Shown here in pieces: positions 1 through 13,901 of a DNA stretch of 64,000 nucleotides. The translations under genes and the position numbers were made by a program. The stretch covers positions 35,562-99,561 of the forward strand of contig VWPU01001331.1 in the NCBI GenBank assembly GCA_013398955.1, read 5' to 3'. Origin of the DNA: Callaeas wilsoni (lineage: Eukaryota > Chordata > Aves > Passeriformes > Callaeidae). The notes under the pieces were generated by a model, which saw nothing but the letters and a program-made list of their open reading frames with translations, ran no database searches and had not been told where the DNA came from. Every line of letters starts with the position of its first letter. Within the stretch, counting starts at the first letter, position 1.

Positions 1-3000
1 TGTTTGGCATCTCTGTATCAAGGCTTTGATCTCCTCCACTATCAATTGTTGGCTCAGGTACAAGAGACTGTAAAATATACAAAGCTGTCTGCTCTAGACT
101 CCAGTTGAAATAAAAAAAGGAGTCTGTTTATACACAGCCACTCATTAGCTAAGTTGGTCAATATTTACATGTTACAAATATAATGCCTTCTTTGTTAGAT
201 AAATTATTTAATTCAACCTCTATGAAACTTCCTTTCCAGAGACTAACATTTGCAAATAAATAACTTTTTAGTTCCTTAATTATAATTGTAAGCTGAATAC
301 CATCCTTTTCTTCCTTCCTTTTTTTATCCCAAGTGCTAGGTCAGCTTTGATAAAACATTAAAGAGTGTTTTACAAATACATAAAGCCATTTATGATGTGT
401 TGCCATACAGTGTATTTTTTTTTAAAATGTCATCAAACCGGACAAACAGCTCTTGTGTGGTGTCACATATGTTTTCCAAGTTTGCTGTTAATGCTATGTG
501 CTATGGACTTAGTATACCATCATCCAAGAATTAAAGTTCAAGCTTACAGGACTTGGCAGTTGCCAGCACCACTGGCAGGCGTCATGCTAATGGAAATGCG
601 TGTTGATGCATTAGATGATGTACGTCTGTTGGTGACTTGTTTCTTGATAATTGCTTTCCAACACGTGAGGGCTGGAAGCAGCAGCGCCTTTCTCCATTTG
701 TGCCTCCTAGGACTTTTTGTTGTTCTCCACAGAGCTCTGTGTCTTCTTATTACTTTAGTACTTGAAATGACACATAAATGTCATGACTGCAGATGATTAT
801 GACAATAAACAAAACACTAGCAGCATTTCATGGAAGGAACAGGGAATGAGGGGAAAGGATTTCTGACCTTGTGTGCATACAAGAAAATACAAGCACATAT
901 GTTCATGTGTTTCCAGGTACAGAGGGTGTTAAATCCTGAGCTCTAGTTAGATTTCCAGTATTCTAAAAAAATAATGTGTGTTTGGGGGCTTGGGGATTTT
1001 TTTGCGCTAAGGTAAATTCAGACTGCTTTCAGCATGTCGTGTTGTGACTAAGAATCCTTTTTTTTCCCTTTTGTATATGCACATAACGAAAAATATTTTC
1101 CCTGTATTAAGTATTTCTAGCATTTTTTTTTTAATATAGCCCTGTCATGCTTGTCATCCTTGTAACGTCTGTGGTGAATTATGTTAGTGACATTATTGTG
1201 TGTTTCAAGACGTTTCAGAGATGTAAGAATGCAATGACATAATTTGCAGATGTAACCTCTGACAGTTTTAGAATTTTTATGTGTTTCTTCAGTGGCTTTA
1301 GTAATGACTGTTACCTTCAGTATTATTGTACCCAGTAGCTGACTATATATAGCCATTATGTCCTTAGTGAAAGTCCTTAGCACTATGACACTAAAGCTAT
1401 GTATGTACTAAATGGATAAATGAAGAGTGTTTTGTATGGGGAATGCAGACACAGGTTAGGTTTCCCAATGCAAACAGGCATACTCTACAGAGAAGAGTGG
1501 AACCTAAAGCAGTGTTTTTCATTTTGTACTCCTTAAAAAAGGGAGGGAAAAAATACTCTTAGTCTTGCCTCACCCTGAATCTTCTGTTTGTGGATATTCC
1601 TAGAAATTCCACTGTTGCTAGTGATTGACACTTGAAAGATTAATGACCCACCAACTTTTCATTTGCTTTTGTAATTCGTCCAGTTACTGATACAGAAGCC
1701 CAGGAGAGCCACATAAAATTAAATATATGCAGGTGAATTGTTAGAAGAAGGGATGTGACCAAAAGAGCGTGGTCCAATTGACTCAGTGTGCTACTAAGAT
1801 ATCTGAGGGACTGGGGCAAAACTCCCTCACAAAGGTTTGCTGGCTCCTAACAAGCTGAAGGAATCACTCGTGTGACCTGTAAACCCAGTGAGTCCTAATG
1901 GCTTGGTCCCTGGCGGGGGGGGTCGTGTCCCTGGTCTGGGTCCCCCTTCACCAGCCTGCTGTCACCTCTCACAGAACCCAGACACAGCCAGTGCGTGGCT
2001 GTGGTTAAAGGATCTTTGCTCGCCGCTCAGCTTGAAAGGGTGAAAGCATTTTGGGAGACCAAATGAAACAGGATAAGCAAAAAAATCTTGTGTGTAGTGA
2101 GGAGAAAGGAGGGAGGGAGAAAGGGATGGGAGAAAAGAGGATTTTTTTGAGGCTATCTGTAAATCTGCAGTGATTTGGTGCTTGAGACTTATCTCCTATG
2201 AAAATTGCTGCTTGAAAAAAGAAGGATACAAACTTTGTGTTGGTGTGAGTGGTTACCCCTCTCACCGGAGCTCATTCCCCAGGGCAGATCACAACACTGT
2301 GAGCAGCTCACCCGCCACCTGCATCACATGTGGGCAGAGGTCCTTTTCAAGCTCCTGAAATGCTCCCCTTCTCTGTTTTCCCTTTGTGGATACCTACTGG
2401 TAATATTTGGTTTCTGTTCAGCCTCGGCGTTGAGCGAGCCTCCCAGAGGCTGAGTGCGGGAAGCCTGAGGCAGCGCGGGGAACCAACCCGGGACATTCCT
2501 CTGGCCACTTGAGAGGTCGGAGTGGTGGAGCTGACTCATACCTTGTAGCCATCAGGCTCCCGGGGGCTGATGATATTCTGGAGACTATGTACTTGATTTT
2601 AAAGTGGGAGAGAGCTGCAAGATCCTCTCTTCACACAGCGTTTCCTTCTTGAAGTGGTGTTACTGTTGGCTCTAAAGAAAGCATGTTCTCATACTAAAGA
2701 TTACACTAAATGCTACTATGTATTATTTATAGAGTAGCTTCCAGGGAATATTTCCTAATTTGAAGAAAAAGCTTGTGGTTTTTCTAGTCATGTTTGACTA
2801 CTGTGAAATGATTCTCTATTATTAGCATAAAAGTGATCTTTTGTGCTATTGCTCCTTCTGCCTTAAAAATGTGAAAGTATGAGTTTAAGGTGTCTTGTGA
2901 AAGAAAATAAAATGATCCATTAACGTTTTTACCTTAATGAGCCTGTGTGATACAGACCTGTTCTGCATGATGAGAAGGAATAAAGTTCTTTACATTTTTA

Positions 3001-4795
3001 ATGTGAAAAAATGTAGTTATATCTCATGCACTACGGCTGATTGGTAGCTGGAAAGTTTGGGTTATTTCTCGCTATCCATATATACCACGTACAGTCTGTA
3101 CTTTTAATTTGTGTGGACATTATATCAGAGAATCTCCCCATGCTATCCCAGTTAATCTCATAAAATGTTAATGTAATCCCTTCACAAATATGTAAATGCA
3201 GTACCACTATGGGTCTGGCAAATAATAAACAATATGTATCTTATCCTGGGCTTTCCTTCATGTAATTCTCAGCAATAATTTAGTCCTTGTCTTCCACTCT
3301 GAAGGATTTAAATGGAATGACCTTAATTCTGGTTTTGTTTGCTCTCTATCTACTAAGCAGCTGCAGTGAAGATGAAGACAAACAGTAGATTAAGAGTGGT
3401 ACCTTTTATAAGGCTGATTAGTCCTAAAATATGCTCAGTGGAAACAAAAAAGCATAAAATGAGGTCTGAGAGGTTTTTACTCTTTTCATTGAAACTGCTG
3501 CATTTCTTTCAGTAAGTCGCAGATACTTACTTTTCAATCAAATATTTTCTTGGAGAGCGGTTGTTTTTGCCAGCACAGCCTGTATAATATTTCAGAAGTG
3601 CAAGGTACATACTTTAAAATAATTCTACCTTTTTTATTTTTCTGGTTCAGATGAGAACTTTGGGGGGATTTAATTAAAAATATTTACTGGTATTTCATAT
3701 CATCTGTTTTTCAGTGATTATACATATAATCAGCTGTTAAAACAACACTAGAACTGATATGGGTGATAGCTGTAATGGGTGCAGCTGGCATTCCTGCAAT
3801 TTGTAAGCACTTTGCAGAAACACATTTTTAACATGTACAAAGTGTGTAAGAGAGAAGTGGCTTGAGACAATGGGTGAACAGCATGGTTTATGGCATGGCT
3901 TAACAGCACCTGAAAACACCCTGCAAATTTTAGGACTGGATGTGGGAAATAGTTTATCCGTCAGTCAACACGGCAAAATGTACTTACCTGAACTGATGTC
4001 TGTTAAAACCACTGCCTGATAAAATAATACTGCAAATGCAATTTCTCGTATTACACCTGTCTCCCCTGAAAGGCTGCTCAGTCTGCAGCACATGGTCTGC
4101 TCCCTTTACTCCTCACTGAAGTGGAGGGGGAGAAACCTTGCTGATTTAGCCATCTTGCTAAATCACCCACATCCCCTTCCTGAAGCACCTAGACATTCCT
4201 TAGATGTCTCCTATCAAAATCCTGCCCCAGCCTGACCCTGCTTATCAAGCGCTTGTTGTTCTTTCAGAGGTTTGAAAGGATTACAGCAGATTAGCTAACA
4301 CAGCTCCTTCCCTTATATTGTTTTGTGTGACAGTCAGTTCTATAATAAAAATAAAATAGAAATTTTAAAGCACGTTTTAAGAGTGGGCATACTGCTAATA
4401 TGTTGAATCTTACGTTTTGGTACAGTTGAATTAAATTTTGCATTTTTTAAATCTGTGTTTATAACCAGCTAGCTATTTTTCCCCCGTTTTTTTCTGTATT
4501 TCTTTAGTTGTAATGAAATTCATCGCATGTCTAATAAGATTCCAACCTGTGAGAAGACATTTCATCTGATAAAAAATACATGTTTGTGTTTGATATAAAC
4601 GATGCATAAATACAGTTTTTATCTTGTTTTCTTGCCTATTTTGTTTTTTAAAACATATAACTCTTCGGGTACTAGCACCTTAAATAGTAGCCACAAGGTA
4701 TTTGGGCGTTAAAAAAGTGAGTTCCCAAGAAGAACTGAAATCACATGAGAGCGATCCACACTAAATGTCTTTGAGGGGGGAAAAAAGGGAGGTAA

Positions 4796-4828
4796 AATAA
4801 AAAGGAGGAAGGAAGAAAGAAAGAAAGT
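4796..4828. repeat. Purine-rich GGAA/GAAA simple repeat
   Basis: AAATAAAAAGGAGGAAGGAAGAAAGAAAG-type purine tract. Another purine-rich stretch lies at 2098-2136. Confidence 0.7.
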
Positions 4829-7800
4829 AGCTTCTACAAAGCTGGGATAAAAGACATCAACAAAATGAAATTCCAAGCGAAAGCCAAGCTCCCAAACAAG
4901 TCACAAACCTCAATTACTGAGTTAGCAAAAATTCTGAGTTTAAAAGAAAGAAGCCAGTTTGGACGGTCGTTTCAAAGCCTCTACAATGAGAACTGAAAAA
5001 CAGATTCTGGAGTTGCATGTAGACAACAACAGAACAATACAACACAACTTCCCTTTTGAAAAACTAATAAATTGTTCCTTTAATTTCTATCTCACATTTG
5101 GTTTCAACTTAGGGACATTTTTCCTTACTTATCATGGATGTTTATCATCCTGGAAAGTTTCATGTGCTTTTTCTGGTATCAGTATCTTTCTTGAGGTCAG
5201 GCTGGAAAACAGGAAGCAGTCACAAAATGCAGTGGCAAATGTTGAGCCGTGTTTGAATGTGTGTCCAGTGGTGACTTTGAGGTGAGCAAGCTTTGATAGC
5301 CACCAGACCTCCTACCTGCAGAGCACCAGTAGTTGCCCACGCAGTGCGTGGCCCACGCTGGTCAACCCACCCTGCCAGCCAGATGGGCACATCCTGGGCT
5401 CAGCTCCAGGCTCGACGTCTCCCTGCTTGCAGATCTGGTCTTGTGGGAGACCAGGGGCCAGTGAGGACATACCCAGAGCCAGAGTTTAGTCCTGCATCTC
5501 TTAATGTTGCACAAATGGTCATAATAAACTTTTGCCCTTTTATATGCCAAACTCTCAACTTTTTTTTTTTTTTCTTTTAATAGTAACATCTCTTATTTTC
5601 ATCTCTCCAGTCAAAGAGAGCTCCACCTGCTCTGGAGAACTGGGAGTTGGTTTTCATCCTCACTGTCTTCTGTGCCACTCATCACTGTGTTGTGTTTGCA
5701 AGGCACAGAGCCATGCAGGACTGGGGGCTCAGAATGCTGTGTGCCTTCTACTCGTATTAGGAGATTTTAGAGATTTGAGAAGTTCTGGAAGGGGAATCAC
5801 TTCTATTTATAAATTGAACTGTGGATTTGAGAGTTGAAATGTTTTCAGTAAGGTCTGAAATCACCTTTTGGGCTTGAGCAGTTGCCTGGGAGCCTGGTTA
5901 ACCACGTGGCTGAACGGGTGAGAAGAGTTACACATCATTTTTCATGCACTTCAAGTTGAAGAGATGTGAGACAATCCTGGTCTGGAAACTGCACAGCCAC
6001 AGTAGCTGTGTCACTAATAAGCTCTGCTGAGTTGCAGAAACACAGAAGATTTGGCAGTTCTGTCATTTCCCTTGACCTCTGTCTGGAGCAAGTCCCTTTT
6101 CTTTCTCTCTGTCACTTGTGACTGTTAGGTACAGAGAACAAACCCTTCTTTTCTTTTTGTTGCCAAGTTATTAATTGATGTTCAGGAGAGGATGGGAGGA
6201 AAAAAGCTTTGTCTGGCTCTGAAAAGCACCAGATGTGCTTTTTTGAATTGAGGAGAGGAATTAATTAAAATGAGGTAATAATATTAATCTGTCGACTGCA
6301 GTTAAGATTGGCTGTAACAGGAGGGGGAGCTCTCAGCGCATCAGGCAGGGGAAAGGGGGTTGATGGGGAGCTCAGCTCTCCCAAACCAGAGAGGGGCTGG
6401 CGACCCTCCTGCGATGCAGCAGTAGTGGGGGAGGGATGTCTGGTCACCCATTTCACGGAAATACCTGTGTGACTCTGCTGGGCTTCTGCCACACTCCACC
6501 CAAAGACAGAGGCAGGAATGAATATTCAGTGATGAATGCGGGTGGAAATGCTGATGGAAAGAATGAAGTACAAATTAAGAAGCATTGGGATTCTTCTTAA
6601 AGTGTGTCTGTTTTGATTGCTTTTTCTGTAGATTTTTGCTATGTATTATATTGTTTAACAGAGCAAAAGAAAAACAGAATACATGTTTACTGTGTACTAA
6701 GCTGTAAGTACCTTTTTCAGACATCTGTAATCATCCTTTCCAGCTGAGAAGGCAATACACTTGCAATAGAGCTCTCCAAAAAACAGCAATTGTCCTATAT
6801 TAGTGTTTCTGAAGCTATCCCTTATGGAAAAGCTCTCCTGAATTTAATAAGGGTAAAATGAACTGGGCTATATAGTAATTTCATAGAATTAAAAGAGAAT
6901 TAGGAATTTAGTAGGAATTATACCTCTGTCATAGATGCAGCTGGTATTAGCTGATGTGAGGCTGTGTGCAGACCTGCTTCTGCTGTGTGAGTAAATAATC
7001 CGTGTGCATGTATGCGAGCGTGATAAATCCTGATTTACTACCCAGTCTCAGAGGTGTTTGTGTGCACGTTCATGGGCACCTGTCCAGAGCACCCCGGGGC
7101 AGAGGAGTGAGGACAGCAGGATTGCTGCTGTGTCCAGCAAGCGCTGGGGCCAGCTGGAGTCCACGGCAAACTCAAAGAGTCACTGTACTTCGATGTTCCT
7201 TGGCAACTTGTATGAAGGCTGCCAATTTCTCTAGCTTTCAAAAGTAATTTCTTAGAAAACTAGAAATGACAAGGGATTTGAGGAGGTCGTACTCATGGGA
7301 AGTCATTGTGGCGTAGATGCCCAAGTAATTATGTTATTCTGGAATGCCCACTCTTGAGGTTTAAAAGCAGACAAACTTCATGATGTGACAACCTTTTTTT
7401 CCTAAAGGACACATTGTTTTCCTGGGACACATATTAGTTATTAAAAAGTTTCATATTCATGGCAAATTTTTTTTTCATCTTTGCTTCAATTATTTTGGCA
7501 TTAGTCAAACAGCTGCTCTCTGGATTATATGTTTGTATTGATTCCCCTGCAAGAAAATCTGCATCTCCAACCATTTCTTTTTAGATTCCCAATCTGACAC
7601 ATGGATGAGCTGATCACTTGAGAGGCAAAAACTTCTTTCAGGTGCTGTGCATCCCACCAGCAGTCCTCAGTACAGGAGGCACATGGGGTATGGAATGGCT
7701 CCGGTCTGCCGGTCTCAAAAAAGAGTCAGGAAAAAAAATCTCACTAAATAAGAAAGAAAAGGAAAGATGGCATTCTCACTTTACAGACTTGAAGGAGAAA

Positions 7801-8920
7801 AATGTATGTCAATACGTATTACAACACAAATTAAGCCCCTCTGGGCACTTTTTCAGCTGCCTGTGCCAGCAGCTGTAAACCTCTTGTGGCTCCAGGTGTG
7901 TGAGACATTGGGCAGCTTAAAGCCAGAGCATGTGAGCCTCAGTGGCTCCGCTAGAGACAGTGAGCGCATCCATAGCTGCTTGAGTGCGGGTTCTGGCCTT
8001 GCCAGCTTCACAGGTAAGCTGGGTTGGCTGTCATGCTTATTTTCACTTGCCTTCTTTAAGACTCTCGAGTGTTTCTGATAAAATAGTGCTGTTTTTCCTG
8101 CAAATTCATGGAACTTTGGTGACATCCAGTGACAGGTTCTGCTGGAAGGTGCTTTTTCCCCTGGAATGATGAGAGAGAAATGCTGGTACCCTGCTGGTTT
8201 CCCTTAATGGGATCAGCAGATGAATTTGAACAGAGGCTGAAAATCGGACTCCCAAAACATATACTATTGATTGTTTTAAGGCAGTTGGGATTTGCATTAG
8301 GTTTGCTTTCAATATTTAATGTGTAAATTGCTGTTGAAAAGGTGTTAATTAATCACAGTATAAAGGCAAGATCTTGTCCAGCAATCCATTTAAATAAGGC
8401 TCTTTGAAGAACTTTTTCTGGGCTTTTTGTCTGGTTTTTCTGTCTCTTACAGAAATTATCTGAGTGTCAAAGTCAAACCTGTGAATAGTGCCTGTTGTTT
8501 TAATATTTTCTTCAGACAGTTTAATTAGAATTGGAGTAAAACCTCATTTTCTGGGGGAAAAAAAAGAAAATCAGTGATTACATAGTCTGACAATGGTATA
8601 AAATGTAATAAACTGCTGTAGCTTACTTAAAAAGTAGCTATTCATGGATTAAATTTTAAAAAACAAATTATTGTATTCAACTCCTAGAGTGTAGTGTTTT
8701 AAGCTAAATGGAATCTGAGGTTAAATGACATTGCAATCTGGAGAAATGAATATTTAAAAACTGTATTCAAGCTAAATTGCCAAATGGTTACTTTTGTATA
8801 GTAACATCCAAATCATGGCAATTGTTCTTCTAATAAATATAATTTCTATAGCATTTTCTTCGATTATTCAGTTAACCGCCAGTGCTGTTTTACCTCTTTA
8901 TAATAATGCGTGCTTTCTTT

Positions 8921-8937
8921 AAAAAAAAAAAAAAAAA
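8921..8937. repeat. Poly(A) run, 17 nt
   Basis: A homopolymer followed by GGC and a second A-run. An AATAAA lies about 90 bp to the left (8831-8840 region), so a retrocopy tail is conceivable, but no parent gene is recognised. Confidence 0.8.
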
Positions 8938-8999
8938 GGCAAAAAAAAGAAGTTGGTTATTTCTTTGGTCAGGGCCTATTTGCTCCTTTTTTATGTGAG

Positions 9000-9330
9000 A
9001 TTTTCAATACTCGGCAATGATGCCGAGCAAAAAAGGTCCATCCACTTCACTTGTGATGCCTCGTGCATTACCTAAAGCACAACAGAACAATGGCAGACAA
9101 CAGAGCCTTTCTCCCCGCTAACAATGCAGTCACCATGACAACCAGCAGAAGAACGTTTGGCCAGGAAAAGCTGGGAGCTTGGCGGACCAGCCTAATCAAA
9201 AAATGGAATAAGATGACAACAATTACACTGATGAGTGAGAGGGAAGCTACAGATGCATTCAGACACCTATGGCACTGCTGGCTGGATGCATTCAGCATTA
9301 TTTTTTTGTTTTGTTTTGTTTAGTGTCTTC
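9000..9330. promoter_or_regulatory. Candidate conserved non-coding element
   Basis: A balanced-composition stretch with no repeat signature. It retains CpG-containing words, begins with the hairpin at 9010-9027, and includes AATGGCAGACAAC and AGTCACCATGACAACC. Both strands are open for 70-85 codons. It is called on texture only, without any alignment. Confidence 0.25.
9010..9027. repeat. 7-bp GC-rich inverted repeat, 4-nt loop
   Basis: CTCGGCA, ATGA, TGCCGAG. It contains two CpGs in otherwise CpG-poor DNA and begins a stretch (9000-9330) that looks unlike its surroundings. Confidence 0.85.
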
Positions 9331-12300
9331 TGTTTTTTAAGAGCTGGTAAATAGACAAGATCGAATTGTGTAACAGAATGTCAGTGCTCTAGTTAAACTG
9401 AAAATTCCTTTTCTTTTGCTGTGCTACTTCAAGCACACTGAAGAGGCTTTAGGAGAGATGAGGTTTTGAAGTGAAATATGTAATAGATACAATATGAGTG
9501 TCACAAGGCAATTTTATTTAGCTTTAAAAATGTAAACTTGGATTTTCAAATGCGTGGATGCAAATAAATAAGACTGGATTGTGTTACGAATAACCAGCCT
9601 CACCTTTCACTTCAATTTTAGAAAACTGGACACATGTCAAGCATTGATTAGAAGTCATAGCTTGTTGTTTTTAAACTAGCCCCTTCTGCATATTAGTAAT
9701 CACTCTAAAATTTATCATGGCATTTTGTGCAGACCTCTCTTCCAATTCCAGGGAAACTTGAACTGCAACTGTACATGTGCCACAAATCAAGTGACAGACA
9801 TAACGATATACTTCGATGAAATACCCCAAATTTAGCATTGTGCTAATAGCCTCCTATTATAAGCTCCCAGTTACGTGGCAGAAGTTCTGGTATTTTCTTT
9901 ATGGGAAAGGGATGAAGAAAACTTTTGCTGCTGTTGCTGACAAATGAGTCTGTGATTTCTACTGTTGAGAACAGTTTATACGTTTAGGAGAAGAGAAGCT
10001 GCTCTTTTAAAATGCTGAGGTATTTGGGGATCGCCAGGAGGCATTTTAGCAGTTTGAAAACAACGGTGAGCACAAAACCCTGAATGTTTCTAGGTGGTTT
10101 ATCTGATAATGGCACTGTAGAGTTGAGTCATTTGGCCAGTCCTTTCTATACTACCCACAGCTTTAGCCAAAACTGCCTCGTGCCTTCTTTCGCACCCTTG
10201 ATGGCTCCTGGGGAAATCTTGCAGCCAACTCTGCATAAGATATCATGCGGAATTATTAATTATTTTATTGCATAATTAAAATCACTACGTAAAAAATGCT
10301 TAGGCAAACCCTTGCCCTTGCTTGAAGCCCTTTGAACTTGTATAAAGAAGCCTTCAGCCATTGCAAAAACGAAGGTTAGGGGTTCTCCTACCAGCTGCAA
10401 ATCTTTGCTTGGCACAGCCATCAGTGTTCATTACTGGTCCTCCACCGCATAAGCCAGAGAGATTGCTGCATGCCAGGCATGGGCCATGCACAGCCCAGCA
10501 AACTGGGGTTTGAATACAAGCTAACACGAAAGCCAAGCAGGGCTTTACATGCAGTGGTCATCACACACTGGCGTCCTCTCCTTATGTTAGCTGTACAAGA
10601 GATTTTTGGCTGCTAACTTCTACTACTCTGCCACTCTCTCACTAAATTCTGCTCCCCCACTTGCCCACCAGATTCCGAGCACCATCTTCATATCAGAACT
10701 CCACACTCAGCTAGAGATAGCTCCATAGAGATCCTTAACCCCATATGGTTCTTGTTTTGTACATGTGCAAAACCCTTAGCTTCTTGCCCTCTGAGATGAC
10801 TGCATTTTATTCAGATACCTATGCTGACCATTTCTTGTGCAGTCATCTAAAACCTACCATCCCCACCAAAAAGGCCTTCAGTGAAGCTGAGCTCAGGCTT
10901 TTTAGAAGGAAAGTTCCCAGACCAGTAATGAGCTCATATCTCAACATAAAAGCATTAGAGCCCATCATACTCATCTTGGAGCTGTAGGTATCAGTGCTAC
11001 AAAGAGGGACAGAGGCAAATTAGGTTAGATTGTTTGCTGGACACCATTGAGATTAAATAGAGTGGGATGTTGGAGAGACTGGAATAAATCTGAGTGATAG
11101 TGATAAATCTTAGCAGAAACTTTAGGAGTAAGATAGAAAGGGGGAAGCTGCAGAGATTAAGAGTATCGAGATTGTGTTGAAGACAAATTCAGGTTAGCTC
11201 TACCTAGGCTGGAGCTTGGGGATGGAGGACACATTAATCCAGAAGATGCTGGAACAAGGCTGGGGCCATCATCAGGGCTGTACAGCAAGTTACCATGCTT
11301 GCCTTGGCATCCTGTTGACCTTGGATCTGTCCCCTTCTCTTACACCTGTGCTGTTGTTTCTGCACTTGGCTTTCTCCTGCTTGTCTATTGAGTGCTAAAC
11401 ACTAGAGGATCTGGGGTTTTTCTTCTTTCATTTTTCTGCCTTTCATGGAAGATCATGCCTTCATCAGACTCTCCAACCTATTAAATATCCTCAGGCATCC
11501 GTGAGGGGTGGCACAGAAAGAAGATATATCATAGGGAAGTGGGGCTTCTTTCCACTAGAAATGGGAAAGCGGAGCCTCCATCTGTCTGTGCATGGCCACT
11601 GAGATAACTTGTACAGGCTGGGATATGCTTAAGGTGGCCTATTAAATTTAAAAATCTAAATCTTTAAGAGAAATGTAAAGGTAGAGGCAGGAGCCTGCTC
11701 AGGAGATGGGTGGCTCAGAGAAGAAGTCCCCTAGATGCGTTGGGTGGTCACAAAATTTAAAGAGAACATGATGATATGTGCTGATACATCGAATCAGAAG
11801 AATAAGAGAGCTCTCATAAATAAAAGAATTGAAGACATGCAGAACAAACCAGACTTATGGTCCCCTTGCAAATCCCTGCAAAAGCAAAAGCCAAGTCAGG
11901 AGCTGATAGAGATGGCTGCTGCCATGCTGATGCTGGGTGTGGGGGGCTAACACTGTAATACATCTGCTTGAGGTGGAACCACTCCCTGGTCTGGTCCGTT
12001 TCCCTGACAGTCCCAGTGAAGAAGGGAGTGGGGAGGCAGTGGGCGGTGTGGGTGCGATGTGCTGGTTCCGTGTGGACTTATGCCAAAAATTAACTTTATT
12101 AGCTCTGCAGAGCATGACTGATACTTTGAACTTCACACATCATTAAAGGAAAAATTACATGTAGTACTTGAAAGGCTATTTCCGGAGGAATTCTGTCAAT
12201 AATGTGCAGCTAGCCCAAAAGATTTTTGAGTAATCCAGTCGCATTTTTACTTTATCCACTTATTCTATACAGAAGGAAATTCATAGTAAAAATAGAAGGC

Positions 12301-13901
12301 ATGGCCTATTTTTAATAAAGTTATGTTTTCAAATGTTTTTAAATGTCATACATCTAATTATTATTTTTTCGGGGTATGACCCATATGTCAGACACCCATC
12401 AACTTTTTAAAATGTTGTGCTTTTACAGTGGTGCCTGGGTAACCCAATCCCATAAGTAGTATGTCAGTTAATAAATGTGAAAACACAGTATCAACTGCTT
12501 TTGTAAGCCAGAGGGGAGGGAAAGGTGAGGGAGAGGAGGTCCTGGGTAGAAGGCACCAATGTGGGAAGAGGCAAAGACAGAAATAATGTGTAAGGAATAT
12601 CCCCAGAAGGGTGTAAAGAGGACCTTTATTACAGAAGCCTGTCTTTTGGACCCGAGTTCCTGAGTTTTTTGTTTACTTCAAGTAAAGAAGCACTTTCATT
12701 GCTTGCACGTGTACACAACCCAAGGGGATGTTCCATAGCAAAAAAAAAAAAAAAAAGGGGTATATAATTTATACACCTTGAGATCTGGTATTTGCTGCGC
12801 TTAAAGTTCACTGGAAACCTTTTCATGTTGCTGAGTTCAGGATAGTACTGGTCTGTTCTAGCCTAGGGCTTTTTTTTTTCTGTTTTAGATGCAGGTGTTA
12901 TGCTTGCTCTTTTTCAATTACACAATCCCTCTCTGACTTGATAGATTTTTATTTTAACTCCCTTCTATAGGGCTCAAAATTTCATATGTCAGTCCTTTCA
13001 GTAGTCTGGGAAGAAGGTTATCTGGTGTACCTTCCTTGAACATACTGAGCTCTTTGAATTCTTCTACCAGCTAAGATAGAAAATTATATTCTAAACATTT
13101 CTATATACTTTCCTCATTATTCAAGCTGCTTTTGTTCCCAGCTTCTACATCGTTATCCTAGGTGAAACCTACGGTAAAATAATAATTTCATTTGGGGACC
13201 ATACAGATATTATTTTTAACCTCATTCTCTTTTTTGTTCTTTCTTCCCTTTTTTATTCTTGAGAACAGAGAACATTTTGATAGAGAGTTTCCACTTCCTT
13301 TGGAAAAACATACAGGTAAAACCCTAACTTTGGTCTTCCCGTTACTTCAAAATCATGAAAATACTTGCTTTCTCTTTAATATATTGTAAATAAGAGGTTT
13401 TCAAAACATGCTTCTTCGTCATGCTTGATTTTACTGAGCATTTTTAACTAAGTGTGGGTTTTTTAGCAGAGTGTAATCTTTAAATTGCTGTGGAGGCTTG
13501 TGGGTTTCAAACATCTAATTTCTTTTTAATTTCTCTTTTCTCTGGTATTTAGAAATTATGATAACTGAGAACTTTTGTGAACTCAAGAAGAAACATTTGG
13601 TTTAAGTTAGAAATAGAAGGTTGATAGGCGTGTTAGTGAAACAAATGATAATGTTTACACAGTATATTTATTCTTTCACTTGAATTTTTCCTTCCTGCTT
13701 CTTGTGTTTATTCTTTCCATATAGTAGCCATATTCTAATCTGAGTTGCATTTTTGGGCTTATCATGTTTGACTTTCCCATCCATAATTAATATTACTCTA
13801 ATAATCTCTAGGAATTAATGTATTCCCCTTCACCACGAGTTGTTCAAGGTTATTTTTATGCACTAGTACACTTTTAGCAAGAGAGCAGTCTGCACCCAAA
13901 G
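9331..13901. other. Gene-poor intergenic DNA
   Basis: AT-rich unique-looking sequence with the poly(A) run at 12740. Frames are short and unrecognised. No CR1 end, LTR or RNA gene is seen. Confidence 0.65.
12740..12756. repeat. Poly(A) run, 17 nt
   Basis: A homopolymer followed by GGGG; no retrocopy recognised on its left. Confidence 0.8.

Larger units (their letters stand above)
1..8999. other. Gene-poor intergenic DNA
   Basis: No exon chain, RNA gene or clear transposon is recognised. The longest frame (365-796, plus) has no ATG at its left limit and no domain. It contains short homopolymers (T-run 5560-5573), purine tracts at 2098-2136 and 4796-4828, and the poly(A) run at 8921. Confidence 0.7.

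Noticed and set aside
365..796. 143-codon plus-strand open frame at the left end
   Set aside because: The frame begins at a non-ATG codon, has no recognisable domain or splice context, and is Leu/Cys-rich as expected of T-rich DNA. Treated as chance.
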